DNA from: Schaalia odontolytica
Lineage (GTDB): Bacteria > Actinomycetota > Actinomycetes > Actinomycetales > Actinomycetaceae
Length of the DNA stretch: 64,000 nt
Assembly (NCBI RefSeq): GCF_031191545.1
Contig: NZ_CP133472.1
Span: 1,302,001-1,366,000, forward strand
Direction: 5' to 3'
Shown here: in pieces, positions 1 to 8,455 of the stretch
Layout of the letters: each line of letters starts with the position of its first letter
How positions within the stretch are numbered: the first letter of the stretch is position 1
The notes under the pieces: generated by a model
Databases searched by the model: none
What the model saw: only the letters and a program-made list of their open reading frames with translations
Told to the model about the DNA's origin: nothing
Program-made: the position numbers and the translations under genes

Positions 1-1661
1 TGACCGTCAGTTCTGGGGCCTTTAGCGTCGATGTCGACGAGCTGTGCGCCGCGCATACCCTCATGAGCGCAGAGGACGCGCTCTCGATCGTGCCAGCCCG
101 GCTTGCCCTCGAAGTCGCGCTCGGCGAGACGGAAGCGGTGTCCGGACTCGTCCCGGAGGCCTCCGCGGGCCTCGCGTCCGCGATCGAGGGCGCCCTGTCC
201 GCCCTCAACTCCCTCGAGGGGGAGATCGACTCCTTGCGGTGGAAACTCCAGGAAGCGTCCCTCACCTACGCGACTGCCGAATCCGGATCATCCCTGTGGG
301 AGCTCGTCCCAGGAAGCCCAATTGGCCCGCAGCTGAGCCTGCGAGGACTGGGCATGTGGGCATTGGGACCCGCAGTCCCCGTGTTTGCCGGTGCTACGGC
401 GCTCGTTCACGGCACCCAGGATGCCTCGGTGCACGCAGGGGTACCCTGGCTGCCCACCCTCCTCATGCCCGGTCTCAGCGCATTGGTCACGCAGAAGGAC
501 CTGTGCGACACCGTGATCGACGGGGTGGCCTTCGGATACCACTCGGACGAGATGTCGGGTGCTCGCTTCCAACGCGACCTCGGCAGGTTTACCCTGGACG
601 TCAACTCCTCACCCCTCTACCGCGGCGTCGCGCGGGCCCTCGCGGGGATGGGGGTCAGCCAGGACCTGAACTCGACGTCCACCCAATCCGCCTCCGGGGT
701 CGCCGCCCTCATCGCGCCGTGGGCGGCGTACGTCATGCTGGTTGACTTCGGCCGCGGCCACGGAGCCAGCTACGGAGTAGCGGTGCGAGGTGCGGATGGA
801 GACACCCGCATTCACCCCAACGGGCTTGGCTCCCGGATACCCTCGAGTGCCCTCGACGCACGCACGCAGTCCGCGCTCGCGGCCATGCCCGCAGCTGCCC
901 CCGACACCCACTACGCAGGTGTCACCACCAGCGCCGACGCGATCGAGCACATCACCGAGATGCGTGGGGGAGACGCCGACAACGGAGAGATTGCGATCGA
1001 AGAACACGTGACGGTCGGGGAGGACGGGGTGGCGACGCGCTCGTGGACCGTCGACATCCGGGGCACCCAATCGTTCGACATTGGGCAAGCGGGACCACAG
1101 GACATGACCACCAACCTGCAGGGCGTGGCCGGGATGAGCTCGGACCAGCTCGACGCTATCAAGGAAGCCATGAACGCGGCGGGCATCGCTCCGGGCGAGG
1201 CCGTCGAATTCGCCGGCCACTCGCAGGGAGGAATCATGGCGGCCCAGATGGCCGCAGACCCTTCCGTGCGTGCCCGCTACAACGTCGTCTCAGTCGTTAC
1301 CGCCGGTTCGCCTACCGCGACGATCGCGCCGAGCGACGTACCCGTCCTTTCCTACGAGAACTCCGGCGACATCGTCCCGGGATTGGATGGAAATGGTACT
1401 CGCGGTGATAACGTCACGACCGTGGCGTTCCGCGACTATGAGGCCACGTGTCACGCCGATGACCCCGTGCCCTGCTCGCACAGCGCGCCCCTGTACGTCG
1501 ACGAAATTCGGCGCACCCTCGCCGCAGCCCGGACCTCGTCCGACCCGGGACTCACAGCTCTGGCAGCCGCCGAGGCCAGGCGCACCCAGGCGCTCGGCCT
1601 CACCCAGAACACGCAGACGACCATCCACCACTATCAAACGAGGCGCATCACCCAGGGGTGA
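1..1661 (+). CDS. ESX-type alpha/beta hydrolase, 5' end at window edge
   Basis: The frame is open from the window edge. The first codon read is preceded by TG, so the true start may be the NTG codon cut by the edge; the internal ATG at 63 is an alternative. The N-terminal ~110 residues are helical and Ala-rich, like ESX/WXG-type domains. A glycine-rich middle follows, and the C-terminal half carries a serine-hydrolase nucleophile elbow, GHSQGG, in the context VEFAGHSQGGIMAAQMAADP, then TAGSPTAT. Later acidic and histidine residues (SGDIVPG, CSHSAPLYV) fit a lipase-like triad. The substrate is unknown. A second hydrolase with an analogous layout lies at 44368-45954. The alpha/beta-hydrolase fold is well supported; secretion by a type VII-like route is inference. 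Confidence 0.72.
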   Translation, partial: TVSSGAFSVDVDELCAAHTLMSAEDALSIVPARLALEVALGETEAVSGLVPEASAGLASAIEGALSALNSLEGEIDSLRWKLQEASLTYATAESGSSLWELVPGSPIGPQLSLRGLGMWALGPAVPVFAGATALVHGTQDASVHAGVPWLPTLLMPGLSALVTQKDLCDTVIDGVAFGYHSDEMSGARFQRDLGRFTLDVNSSPLYRGVARALAGMGVSQDLNSTSTQSASGVAALIAPWAAYVMLVDFGRGHGASYGVAVRGADGDTRIHPNGLGSRIPSSALDARTQSALAAMPAAAPDTHYAGVTTSADAIEHITEMRGGDADNGEIAIEEHVTVGEDGVATRSWTVDIRGTQSFDIGQAGPQDMTTNLQGVAGMSSDQLDAIKEAMNAAGIAPGEAVEFAGHSQGGIMAAQMAADPSVRARYNVVSVVTAGSPTATIAPSDVPVLSYENSGDIVPGLDGNGTRGDNVTTVAFRDYEATCHADDPVPCSHSAPLYVDEIRRTLAAARTSSDPGLTALAAAEARRTQALGLTQNTQTTIHHYQTRRITQG

Positions 1662-1690
1662 CACGCCTCGAGAAAAAGACAGACGGAGGG

Positions 1691-2077
1691 TTAGTCCTTA
1701 TTATCCTTCTTGTCTCGGAGGATGCCCGAGACAAGCGCGGACACCACGGAGGTGATGATTGCGCCCGCCAGGCACGACCAGAAGCCACCCGTCGTCATGG
1801 GGAAGCCCAGAGACGTCGAAAGCCAGCCCGTGAGCGAGAACAGCAGAGAGTTGGTGACCAGTGCGAACAATCCAAAAGTCACCAGGTACAGGGGGAAGGC
1901 AAGAGTCGTGACGACCGGCTTAATGATTGAGTTCACCGCAGTGAACACCAGGGCAACGACCGCTAGAACGATCACGGTCTGCGAGGCCGACGATGAGTCG
2001 ATCGAAATTGATGGAACCACGAGGATCGTGACCCACAGCCCGGCCATCGTAGCCAACAAACGTGCAATGAAATCCAT
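1691..2077 (-). CDS. phage holin family (superfamily IV) membrane protein
   Basis: A 128-residue protein made almost entirely of four hydrophobic helices (MDFIARLLATMAGLWVTILV, then VIVLAVVALVFTAVN, YLVTFGLFALVTNSLLF and GAIITSVVSALVSGIL), ending in a charged RDKKDNKD tail. This is the layout of the small four-helix family named after mycobacteriophage holins (PF04020), which is common as a chromosomal gene with no phage nearby. I chose ATG 2077; the longer frame to 2125 would add a poor N-terminus that runs into the divergent gene's upstream region. Function unknown, probably inner-membrane. Confidence 0.75.
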   Translation of the reverse strand: MDFIARLLATMAGLWVTILVVPSISIDSSSASQTVIVLAVVALVFTAVNSIIKPVVTTLAFPLYLVTFGLFALVTNSLLFSLTGWLSTSLGFPMTTGGFWSCLAGAIITSVVSALVSGILRDKKDNKD

Positions 2078-2142
2078 TTCTCCATTCTTGCTCAGTGGGA
2101 CGTTGCTTGCACGGTCCAGTCCCATGGGATAGGACTACACGC

Positions 2143-3207
2143 ATGACCAAGCTGCGCATTCGTCCCGCCGTCGCCGCTCTTCCGCGCTACGTGCCGAGCA
2201 AGACGGCTCCCGGTGCTGTCAAGATCTCCTCGAACGAAATGCCGAGCCCGCCGAGCCCCGAGGTGCTCGAGGCGATAGCCCGCGAGCTCGAGACGATCAA
2301 TCGATACCCGGACCTGACGGCCGCGCCCCTGCGTGAGGCCCTCGCCCGGCGCTTCGGCGTCGGCGCCGACCAGGTGTGCGTCGGCACCGGTTCCTCGGCG
2401 ATTCTTCTCGCTGCGCTGTCCGCCGTCTGCCAGGGCGGCAGTCAGGTCGTCTTCCCCTGGCGCTCCTTCGAGTCCTACCCGATCGCGATTCCCTCCGTGG
2501 GAGGCGACCCGGTGCCTGTGGAGCTGCTCCCGGACGCCACCCACGACCTGGATGCTATGCGTGCGGCCATCAATCCCAGCACCGTCGCGGTGATCGTCTG
2601 CTCGCCGAACAACCCGACGGGCCCCGCCCTCACCTACGAGGAGATCGCCACCTTCGTCGCCGACGTCCCCGACGACGTCATGATCATCGTCGACGAGGCC
2701 TACATCGACTTTGCGACCGCCCCCGGCGTGCGCACCGCTGTCTCTCTGATTGAGGACCACCCCAACGTCATCGTCATGCGCACCTTCTCCAAGGCCCACG
2801 CCCTGGCAGGCGTGCGCGTCGGCTACGCGATCGGCGATCCCGATGTTATCGGCGCGATCCAGGCTCTCCTCGTACCCTTCGGTGTCAGCTCCCTCGCCCT
2901 CGCCGCGGCCCTCGCCTCCCTGAAGGACAGCGAGGGCGTCCAGCGAGCCGTCGCCGAGATCATCGACGAACGCGAACGCATCATCCCGGCACTGCGCGAC
3001 CTCGGATACGACATCCCCGACAGCCAGTCGAACTTCTACCTGATCCGCGGGGATGTCTACGGCCTCGTCGAGGAATGTGCCCGCGTCGGCCTCATCGTGC
3101 GCCCCTTCCGTGTGGGCGTGCGAGTCTCGGTCGGCTCGCGCGAGCAGAATGACTTGTTCCTGTCTGTGGCCACCGAATTTGCTCGAACTGCGGGTATCGG
3201 CGCGTAG
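2143..3207 (+). CDS. hisC: histidinol-phosphate/aromatic aminotransferase
   Basis: A 354-residue fold-type I PLP aminotransferase of the HisC/Pat family, expected to transfer an amino group between glutamate and imidazole-acetol phosphate or an aromatic 2-oxo acid. Visible landmarks are ISSNEMP near the N-terminus, NRYPD, the VGTGSSAIL cofactor loop, CSPNNPTGP, IIVDEAYIDF, the PLP-lysine segment TFSKAHALAGVRVGYA, and the C-terminal RPF...VRVSVG phosphate/carboxylate site. The start at 2143 has AGGA about 8 nt upstream. It lies alone, away from other his genes, so it may be the Pat-like phenylalanine aminotransferase or a second HisC; sequence alone does not decide. Confidence 0.85.
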   Translation: MTKLRIRPAVAALPRYVPSKTAPGAVKISSNEMPSPPSPEVLEAIARELETINRYPDLTAAPLREALARRFGVGADQVCVGTGSSAILLAALSAVCQGGSQVVFPWRSFESYPIAIPSVGGDPVPVELLPDATHDLDAMRAAINPSTVAVIVCSPNNPTGPALTYEEIATFVADVPDDVMIIVDEAYIDFATAPGVRTAVSLIEDHPNVIVMRTFSKAHALAGVRVGYAIGDPDVIGAIQALLVPFGVSSLALAAALASLKDSEGVQRAVAEIIDERERIIPALRDLGYDIPDSQSNFYLIRGDVYGLVEECARVGLIVRPFRVGVRVSVGSREQNDLFLSVATEFARTAGIGA

Positions 3208-3220
3208 GGGCAGCATGCCA

Positions 3221-3252
3221 ACGGGCGCGCCCGACGAAACGGACGCGCCCGT
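3221..3252. terminator. hairpin between convergent hisC and YwiC-like genes
   Basis: ACGGGCGCG (3221-3229) pairs with CGCGCCCGT (3244-3252) in the 69-nt gap between two convergent genes. There is no T-tract, so it is a candidate two-way terminator only. Confidence 0.45.
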
Positions 3253-3276
3253 GACCACCCACCGGGGCGCAGAGAA

Positions 3277-4179
3277 TTACGGGATCAGCAGCGAGGCGAT
3301 GAGGAGAATCGACCAGCCGAGTTCGCTAAAGCCGATCATCTTGGGAGAGAAGGGGCGCGCGCGGGTCCGGTTCAGCGTCGGCATGACCCACGCGCGCGCG
3401 GTCAGACACGCCCACATGAGGACGGGCCAGATCGTCAACGCACCGAACCACCACGCCACGGCCGCGCACAGCGTGAACGCCGCGTGCAACAGCGTGGAAC
3501 CCACTGCCCAGCGCGGGTCCTTGCGGCCTCGGATCATCGAACGAACCAGAGGAACCGTGCCGATGTAGTGCAGGCCGAACGCGGCGCACGTCGCCCACGC
3601 GTGGAGCGTTACCGCGGCCGGTGAACCATCAGCGATCGCCAGCGAGAAGGCCACGGGTCCCATGATGTTACCCGCCAGGATCGAAGCCGCGCGGGCGCTC
3701 AGGGAGCGCTCGCGGCCCTTCCACACGAGGTAGAGCGCCGACGAGGCCAGGGGCGCGAAGGCGATCGCCCACCACAGCAGCTGTGGGCGCAGGGCCAGGA
3801 GAGTGGCACCGGGGAGGGCTGCGAGCACGGCGTAGGTGATGACCGCGGGGGCGATGCGGGAGCGGCGCTTGGCGGGCGTTTTGACCCACAGGCACACGGC
3901 GGAGAACATCTGGAATGCCATCGCCCATGCGACCAGCATGAGGACGACCATCCACGAGAAGGTGAAGGACAGTGCCCACCCGAGCAGCGGCGGGAAAGCC
4001 ATCATCGTCCACGCGCCGTGCTGGTCGGAGATCCAGCCGTCGCGGGCAAGCTTGCGCATGCGGGGATTGTTGTGGTGCCGTGGCTTTGGGCCGTTCTGTG
4101 GGCGACCCGTGGCGCGGTCGCGGGACTTGCCCGGGGTACGTTCGAGGGTGGGCTGAGTCTGCGGCGCTGCACTGTGCAT
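3277..4179 (-). CDS. YwiC-like integral membrane protein
   Basis: 300 residues. A basic, Pro/Gln-rich cytoplasmic N-terminus of about 45 residues leads to the family signature DGWISDQHGAWTMMAFPPLL and then roughly eight hydrophobic segments. The WxxxxHGAW...PP motif is typical of the YwiC-like family (PF14256), which is conserved in Firmicutes and Actinobacteria and has no firm biochemical role. It is convergent with hisC and divergent from the BASS transporter. Confidence 0.75.
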   Translation of the reverse strand: MHSAAPQTQPTLERTPGKSRDRATGRPQNGPKPRHHNNPRMRKLARDGWISDQHGAWTMMAFPPLLGWALSFTFSWMVVLMLVAWAMAFQMFSAVCLWVKTPAKRRSRIAPAVITYAVLAALPGATLLALRPQLLWWAIAFAPLASSALYLVWKGRERSLSARAASILAGNIMGPVAFSLAIADGSPAAVTLHAWATCAAFGLHYIGTVPLVRSMIRGRKDPRWAVGSTLLHAAFTLCAAVAWWFGALTIWPVLMWACLTARAWVMPTLNRTRARPFSPKMIGFSELGWSILLIASLLIP

Positions 4180-4280
4180 AGCCTTAGTTTAGTGAATGAG
4201 GCCTGTGAGGCTCAATACTGGGAGGGTCACAAAGTGAGACTCGCAAGGGATTAATTGAATAGCGGGTGAATTATGGGTGC

Positions 4281-5264
4281 ATGTCCACAACTGACACAGT
4301 GACAACTGAATCTCCCACTCTTTCCTCGGAAGACCGCAGTGCGCGCATCGCCGTCACGGTCTTTCCCCTGCTGATCCTGGCGGCCTTCGTGATCGCCATG
4401 GTCACGCCCGATACCTTCAAGCCGCTGGCCCCCGGCGTCAGCTGGGCGCTCGGCGTCATCATGTTCGGCATGGGCCTGACCCTCACGATTCCTGACTTTG
4501 GGCTCATCGTGAAGCGCCCGCTACCCGTTCTCGTGGGCGTCGTCGCCCAGTACCTCATCATGCCCCTCGTCGGCTGGGCCCTGTGCTACGTGTTCCGCCT
4601 GCCCAACGAGGTCGCGGTCGGCGTCATCCTCGTCGGCTGTGCGCCTGGCGGTACTGCCTCCAACGTGATCTCCTACCTGGCGAAGGCAGACGTCGCTCTG
4701 TCGGTCACGATGACCTCGATCTCGACGCTGCTCGCGCCCCTCATGACGCCGCTGCTCACCGCCTGGCTGGTGGGGTCACGTATGCCGGTGAACGGCTCGG
4801 CGATGGCGCAGAACATCCTGCTGATGGTCCTCGCCCCCGTGCTCGGCGGTTTTGCCGTTCGCTTCATTGCGGGCAAGTACGTGGAAAAGGTCCTGCCGAT
4901 TCTGCCCTGGATCTCGGTTCTGGGCATCTGCTACGTGCTGCTGGTCGTCGTGTCGGGCTCGGTCGACAAGATCCTGACCTCCGGCGCCCTCATCATCGCG
5001 GTCGTCATCTGCCACAACCTGCTCGGCTACCTCTTCGGCTACCTGGCCGGGCGTGTCGGCCGCGGCTCGGACAAGGCCTCGCGCACGACCGCGATCGAGG
5101 TCGGTATGCAGAACTCGGCGCTGGCCGCGACGCTGGCGAAGACTCACTTCGCCTCCACCCCGGAGACCGCGCTTCCGGCTGCCGTTTTCTCCGTGTGGCA
5201 CAACCTGTCAGGCGCGCTGCTGGCGACGTTCTTCCGTCGCTGGAAGAACGGCGGCCAGGCCTGA
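4281..5264 (+). CDS. BASS-family sodium-dependent transporter
   Basis: 327 residues with about ten hydrophobic helices. The segment GCAPGGTASNVISYLAKADV matches the conserved sodium/substrate crossover region of the bile acid:sodium symporter family, and GMQNSALAATLA is a second family signature. Bacterial members carry organic anions such as pantoate, 2-keto acids or bile acids; the substrate here cannot be read. I chose ATG 4281 (MSTTDT); an in-frame GTG at 4266 adds five residues. A GC-rich hairpin lies downstream. Confidence 0.82.
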   Translation: MSTTDTVTTESPTLSSEDRSARIAVTVFPLLILAAFVIAMVTPDTFKPLAPGVSWALGVIMFGMGLTLTIPDFGLIVKRPLPVLVGVVAQYLIMPLVGWALCYVFRLPNEVAVGVILVGCAPGGTASNVISYLAKADVALSVTMTSISTLLAPLMTPLLTAWLVGSRMPVNGSAMAQNILLMVLAPVLGGFAVRFIAGKYVEKVLPILPWISVLGICYVLLVVVSGSVDKILTSGALIIAVVICHNLLGYLFGYLAGRVGRGSDKASRTTAIEVGMQNSALAATLAKTHFASTPETALPAAVFSVWHNLSGALLATFFRRWKNGGQA

Positions 5265-5325
5265 ATAGACGAGGCCGGGGCGGGGGAGCGCTGATCCGCG
5301 CGTCCGGTTCCCAACTATGTGAATA

Positions 5326-5365
5326 ACGAGGAGGGGGCGGCCCGATGGGGGTCGCCCCTCCTCGT
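5326..5365 (+). terminator. hairpin downstream of BASS transporter
   Basis: A stem of about 13 bp with one bulge, arms 5326-5339 and 5353-5365, very GC-rich, no clear T-run. Likely a terminator or mRNA-end hairpin. Confidence 0.5.
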
Positions 5366-5500
5366 GCGTGCGTAGGAGCCGTCCTCTCCTCGTATCGAAT
5401 GGAGCGGCTATCAGGCTCGTTCGTCATTCGTGCAGTGGGTTGTGTCAATGATGCACAGATGTTTGTTGACCGCGAGGTAATCAATGAAGTGAAAATGCGA

Positions 5501-5506
5501 TATGAT
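5501..5506 (+). promoter_or_regulatory. candidate -10 box of lipoprotein gene
   Basis: TATGAT, 41 nt before the RBS-supported ATG at 5547, matches 5 of 6 positions of TATAAT. No convincing -35 lies at the usual spacing. If it is used, transcription begins near 5513 and excludes the upstream in-frame ATG at 5495 as a start. Confidence 0.35.
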
Positions 5507-5546
5507 TCGCGGGTACCCATCACAAATGCTCGAAGGAGTAACCCTC

Positions 5547-5929
5547 ATGAAAAGCGTCTTCTGACGGCTGCCCTCGTTGCGCTGCTGCCCCTGAGCCTGG
5601 CTGCCTGTGGTGGACAGTCCAAGCAGGCTGCCTGCCAGATCATCAATGACAAGGCCATCAAGGCAGTTGATGGCCTGGATCCGAGCAACACGGAAGACAT
5701 GATTCAGGGCATGACCAACGTTGCGACTGTCCTGAAGTCTGACGACATTACCAACACGGAAGTGAAGGCTGCTGCGGTGGCTGCGGGCGATAGCGCTCAG
5801 GCTCTCGCCGATTTCGCCAAGACGGTGGGAGGTGAGCCTTCGGCAGAGCAAATGACCGAGGCTATGAATCTGTACACGACATTCACGACGTCGATGTCGT
5901 CGCTCGAGACGGTGTGCAACGTGAGCTGA
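5547..5929 (+). CDS. small lipoprotein, apparent frameshift at start
   Basis: The body reads KRLLTAALVALLPLSLAACG, a lipoprotein signal with lipobox SLAAC, then about 105 residues including ITNTEVKAAAVAAGD, shared with the two lipoproteins downstream. The only start with a good ribosome site (GAAGGAG, 6-7 nt upstream) is ATG 5547, but from it the frame ends at once (ATG AAA AGC GTC TTC TGA). Adding one A to the A4 run at 5550-5553 restores MKKRLLTAAL, parallel to MKRR in both paralogs. So this is a recent frameshift, a slippage-prone (phase-variable) start, or a sequence error. Role unknown; membrane-anchored if made. Confidence 0.6.
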
Positions 5930-5970
5930 CGAGAAACATCAGATTGTATACGCCCGCGTGCGGGCGTTGA

Positions 5971-6005
5971 GCGAAGAGGGCGGCCCATCGGGCCGCCCTC
6001 TTCGC
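5971..6005. terminator. bidirectional terminator between lipoprotein genes
   Basis: A perfect 16-bp stem, GCGAAGAGGGCGGCCC (5971-5986) with its complement at 5990-6005 and a 3-nt loop, between two convergent lipoprotein genes. A smaller hairpin (5952-5966) precedes it. Confidence 0.7.
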
Positions 6006-6026
6006 GTCAGCGTTCGTCAGCGGGAC

Positions 6027-6437
6027 TCAGTACTTGTAGCCGCACGTGTGGAAGAGCTCGGTCTGGTGGGTGTTGAGCTGTTCGAAGGACGCCTGGAGGT
6101 CCTGACTCTTCTCCTCGTCCGCGTTCTGCGGATCCACGGACAGGGCCTGAGCCTTCTCGGCGACGGTGCGCCAGTCGGCCGCGACCTGATCGACAGAAGC
6201 CTTCACTTCCGAGTTGGTGATCTTTGCGGAAGCCGTTTCGTAGGCTTCGGCGAGCTTCGTGAACGATTCGCCCGGATTCTCTGCCTCGCCCAGGCGTGCG
6301 TTGACGAGGGCGACGCCGGCTTCCTTCAGGGGGCCGGAAAGTTCCTCGCAGGCGGAGGTCTTCGATGCGATGGAACAGCCGGTCATGCCGAGGGGCAGGA
6401 GGGCGGTGACGAATGCTGCAACGATGCGGCGCTTCAT
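6027..6437 (-). CDS. small lipoprotein, paralog 2
   Basis: 136 residues from ATG 6437, with AAGGAG about 8 nt upstream. The signal MKRRIVAAFVTALLPLGMTG ends in lipobox GMTGC. The mature part is helical and polar and holds KITNSEVKASVDQVAADWRT, the motif shared with paralogs 1 and 3, and ends with a second cysteine (FHTCGYKY). The pairing of a lipid cysteine with a cysteine just after it (about 10 residues into the mature protein) and a C-terminal cysteine recurs in all three and may form a disulfide. Function unknown. Confidence 0.75.
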   Translation of the reverse strand: MKRRIVAAFVTALLPLGMTGCSIASKTSACEELSGPLKEAGVALVNARLGEAENPGESFTKLAEAYETASAKITNSEVKASVDQVAADWRTVAEKAQALSVDPQNADEEKSQDLQASFEQLNTHQTELFHTCGYKY

Positions 6438-6637
6438 GATGATGCTCCTTGATGTGGTGATGCTGTCAAGCTTCTTGAGAGTATCGCGGCGCTGTGCGTC
6501 ACTACAGTGTGTGGTCCGTGATCCTGGGCACGGAGCTTCGTTGGTGTGTCGCGAGGCGGACGGATGGGTGAGGGCGGTCCTCGTGGTTGCCCTCACCCAT
6601 ACGCGCAGAGTGTGTCAGTCACGCGCCCGTGACAGGA

Positions 6638-7123
6638 TCACTTGTTCGCAGTGCACATCGTTCGCAGCGCTCGGACGGAGGTGAGGAAGGTGGACTGGAG
6701 CTGCTGGGCCTCTGCCTCGACCTCTTCGGTGACTTCGCTGTCAGCGTTCGCGGCAATGAAGTCCTGGAGTGCCTTCCCGTCCGCAACGGCTGTGTCTGCG
6801 GCCGCCTTCACCTCGCTGTTGGTGATCTTGTCGGAGCTCAATGCCTCGATCAGCTGAGCGAGGCCTTCTTCGCGCTGCTCCGGGTCTGCCAAGTTGAGGT
6901 TCAGGAGGGGCTTGAGGCCGGACACAATGATCCCGCAGGCTTCCTTCTGTGACTGAGCGTCCGCTTTCTGCGTGGGTGCAGCGCTGGTGGAGGCACTTTC
7001 AGAGGGGGTGGGCTTCTGCGTGCTTGAGGCGGCGGGTGCGCTCTCGGACTTTGTGTTGGCACATGCGGCCAGGCCGAGCGGGAGGGTGGCGATGAGCAGA
7101 GCTGCTGCAAGGCGACGCTTCAC
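6638..7123 (-). CDS. small lipoprotein, paralog 3
   Basis: 161 residues from GTG 7123 (GAGGAG upstream). Signal MKRRLAAALLIATLPLGLAA with lipobox LAAC, then a Ser/Thr/Pro/Ala-rich linker of about 35 residues absent from the other two copies, then the shared domain with ACGIIVSGL, KITNSEVKAAADTAVADG and a final RTMCTANK. The linker suggests this copy reaches farther from the membrane. Same strand as paralog 2, 200 nt upstream of it. Function unknown. Confidence 0.77.
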   Translation of the reverse strand: MKRRLAAALLIATLPLGLAACANTKSESAPAASSTQKPTPSESASTSAAPTQKADAQSQKEACGIIVSGLKPLLNLNLADPEQREEGLAQLIEALSSDKITNSEVKAAADTAVADGKALQDFIAANADSEVTEEVEAEAQQLQSTFLTSVRALRTMCTANK

Positions 7124-7222
7124 GGGTTTCTCCTCAAAGTTGTGATGATGGAAGTGTCCTCAGTGTAATCGGTTGCCGAGGGGTGTTCGACCCGGTGGTC
7201 AGTGTTCCTATGTGTGTGAATA

Positions 7223-7255
7223 CAAAAATCGCCGGGACCAAACGGTCCCGGCGAT
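7223..7255 (-). terminator. terminator of tRNA-Pro
   Basis: On the minus strand, ATCGCCGGGACC (7244-7255) folds with GGTCCCGGCGAT (7228-7239) over a 4-nt loop, followed by TTTTT (7227-7223). A classic intrinsic terminator just after the tRNA. Confidence 0.85.
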
Positions 7256-7261
7256 TACCGG

Positions 7262-7335
<74 letters not shown>

Positions 7336-7473
7336 GTGCCGTTCGAGTATAGCCTCACCTTGCCGAGATTCCCAAACGGAGGCGGAGTGAGCGCTTGAAG
7401 TGTGGTCCACGCCGCATGTCGACTGGGTGCAGGGCACCCCTGAAGGGCGGGCACCGTTGGCCTCGTCGCCTCG

Positions 7474-8454
7474 CTACGCAGGATGCACGTGCAGCAGAGA
7501 GGCCTCTGGACGCGTTGCGATGCGAACCTTTGCGTAGGGGGAGGTTCCTAGGCCGGCCGAGACATGCAGCCACGCCTCAGCGCCGTCGGGAGCCTTCCAC
7601 CGCTTCAAGCCCTTCGCGTAGGAGCGCGAGATATCGCAGTTCGTGATGATTGCCCCGACTCCGGGAATGCCGATCTGGCCGCCGTGAGTATGCCCCGCGA
7701 GGATCAGGTCGGATCCCGTCGAGGTAAGCGCGGAGACGACTCGGGTATACGGCGCGTGCGTCACCCCGAGGCGCAAGGCGTCGGGTGTTGCCCACGACGA
7801 GGCCGGAGCTCCCAGGCGATCCCGGTGAATATGTGCGTCGTCCGTGCCCAGGAGAGACACCGTACCCGTGGGCAGGTGAAGCGTTCCGGACGCGTTCGAC
7901 AAGTCTAACCAGCCGGCCTGGCACATCTGACGCACCATCGGCAGATAGGGGAGATCGGGAACGACGCGCGCCGGACGTGGCTTCGAGCGGGACAGATAGC
8001 GACTCCATCGCTTGTGGGTCGGCGAATAGTAGTCATTAGAACCGAGCACGAAAGCGCCCGGGTAGGACAAGAACGGGCGATACGCCTCCATGACCATGTC
8101 GAGAGCGTCGACGGACCCGAAGTTATCGCCGGTCGCCACGACCATGTCGAAACGCTCCGAGGCGGCTACGTCCGAGAGGAAACGCAGGAGGAACTCTTGC
8201 CCCGGGAACAGGTGTAGATCCGCAATCTGGAGGATCGTGACCTCGGGGACATGGGCGCGAACCGGAACGTCATAGCGTCGCAGGACCGGCATGGTGCGCT
8301 CAATCGAACCCCAGGCTAGCGCGGCACCACCCGCTGCCAGCCCCGCAAGCCCCAGCCCGCCGACGAGCGCGCCGGCGGTGCGCAGGAGGCCACGGCCTCG
8401 TCGAAGGGACGCGACCGTAGCCCCCTGAAGCAACGCTTCCGCATGAGTGCTCAT
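7474..8454 (-). CDS. metallophosphoesterase, membrane-anchored
   Basis: 326 residues from ATG 8454. An N-terminal hydrophobic helix (ALVGGLGLAGLAAGGAALAW) precedes a calcineurin-type domain with the metal-binding motifs ADLHLFPG, ATGDNFG, GSNDYYSP and AGHTHGGQIG. It resembles YkuE/YaeI-type enzymes, often placed in lipid or cell-wall phosphate hydrolysis. It begins one nucleotide after the stop of the class A PBP gene, so the two are probably co-transcribed; an envelope role facing outward is likely. The exact substrate is not visible. Confidence 0.86.
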   Translation of the reverse strand: MSTHAEALLQGATVASLRRGRGLLRTAGALVGGLGLAGLAAGGAALAWGSIERTMPVLRRYDVPVRAHVPEVTILQIADLHLFPGQEFLLRFLSDVAASERFDMVVATGDNFGSVDALDMVMEAYRPFLSYPGAFVLGSNDYYSPTHKRWSRYLSRSKPRPARVVPDLPYLPMVRQMCQAGWLDLSNASGTLHLPTGTVSLLGTDDAHIHRDRLGAPASSWATPDALRLGVTHAPYTRVVSALTSTGSDLILAGHTHGGQIGIPGVGAIITNCDISRSYAKGLKRWKAPDGAEAWLHVSAGLGTSPYAKVRIATRPEASLLHVHPA

Positions 8455-8455
8455 C

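Noticed and set aside
1691-2077. Prophage remnant, because of the holin-like gene
   Set aside because: This holin-like family is a common chromosomal gene and there is no other phage gene nearby.
2092-3258. Long minus-strand frame opposite hisC
   Set aside because: A shadow of the aminotransferase; high-GC third positions keep the opposite frame open.
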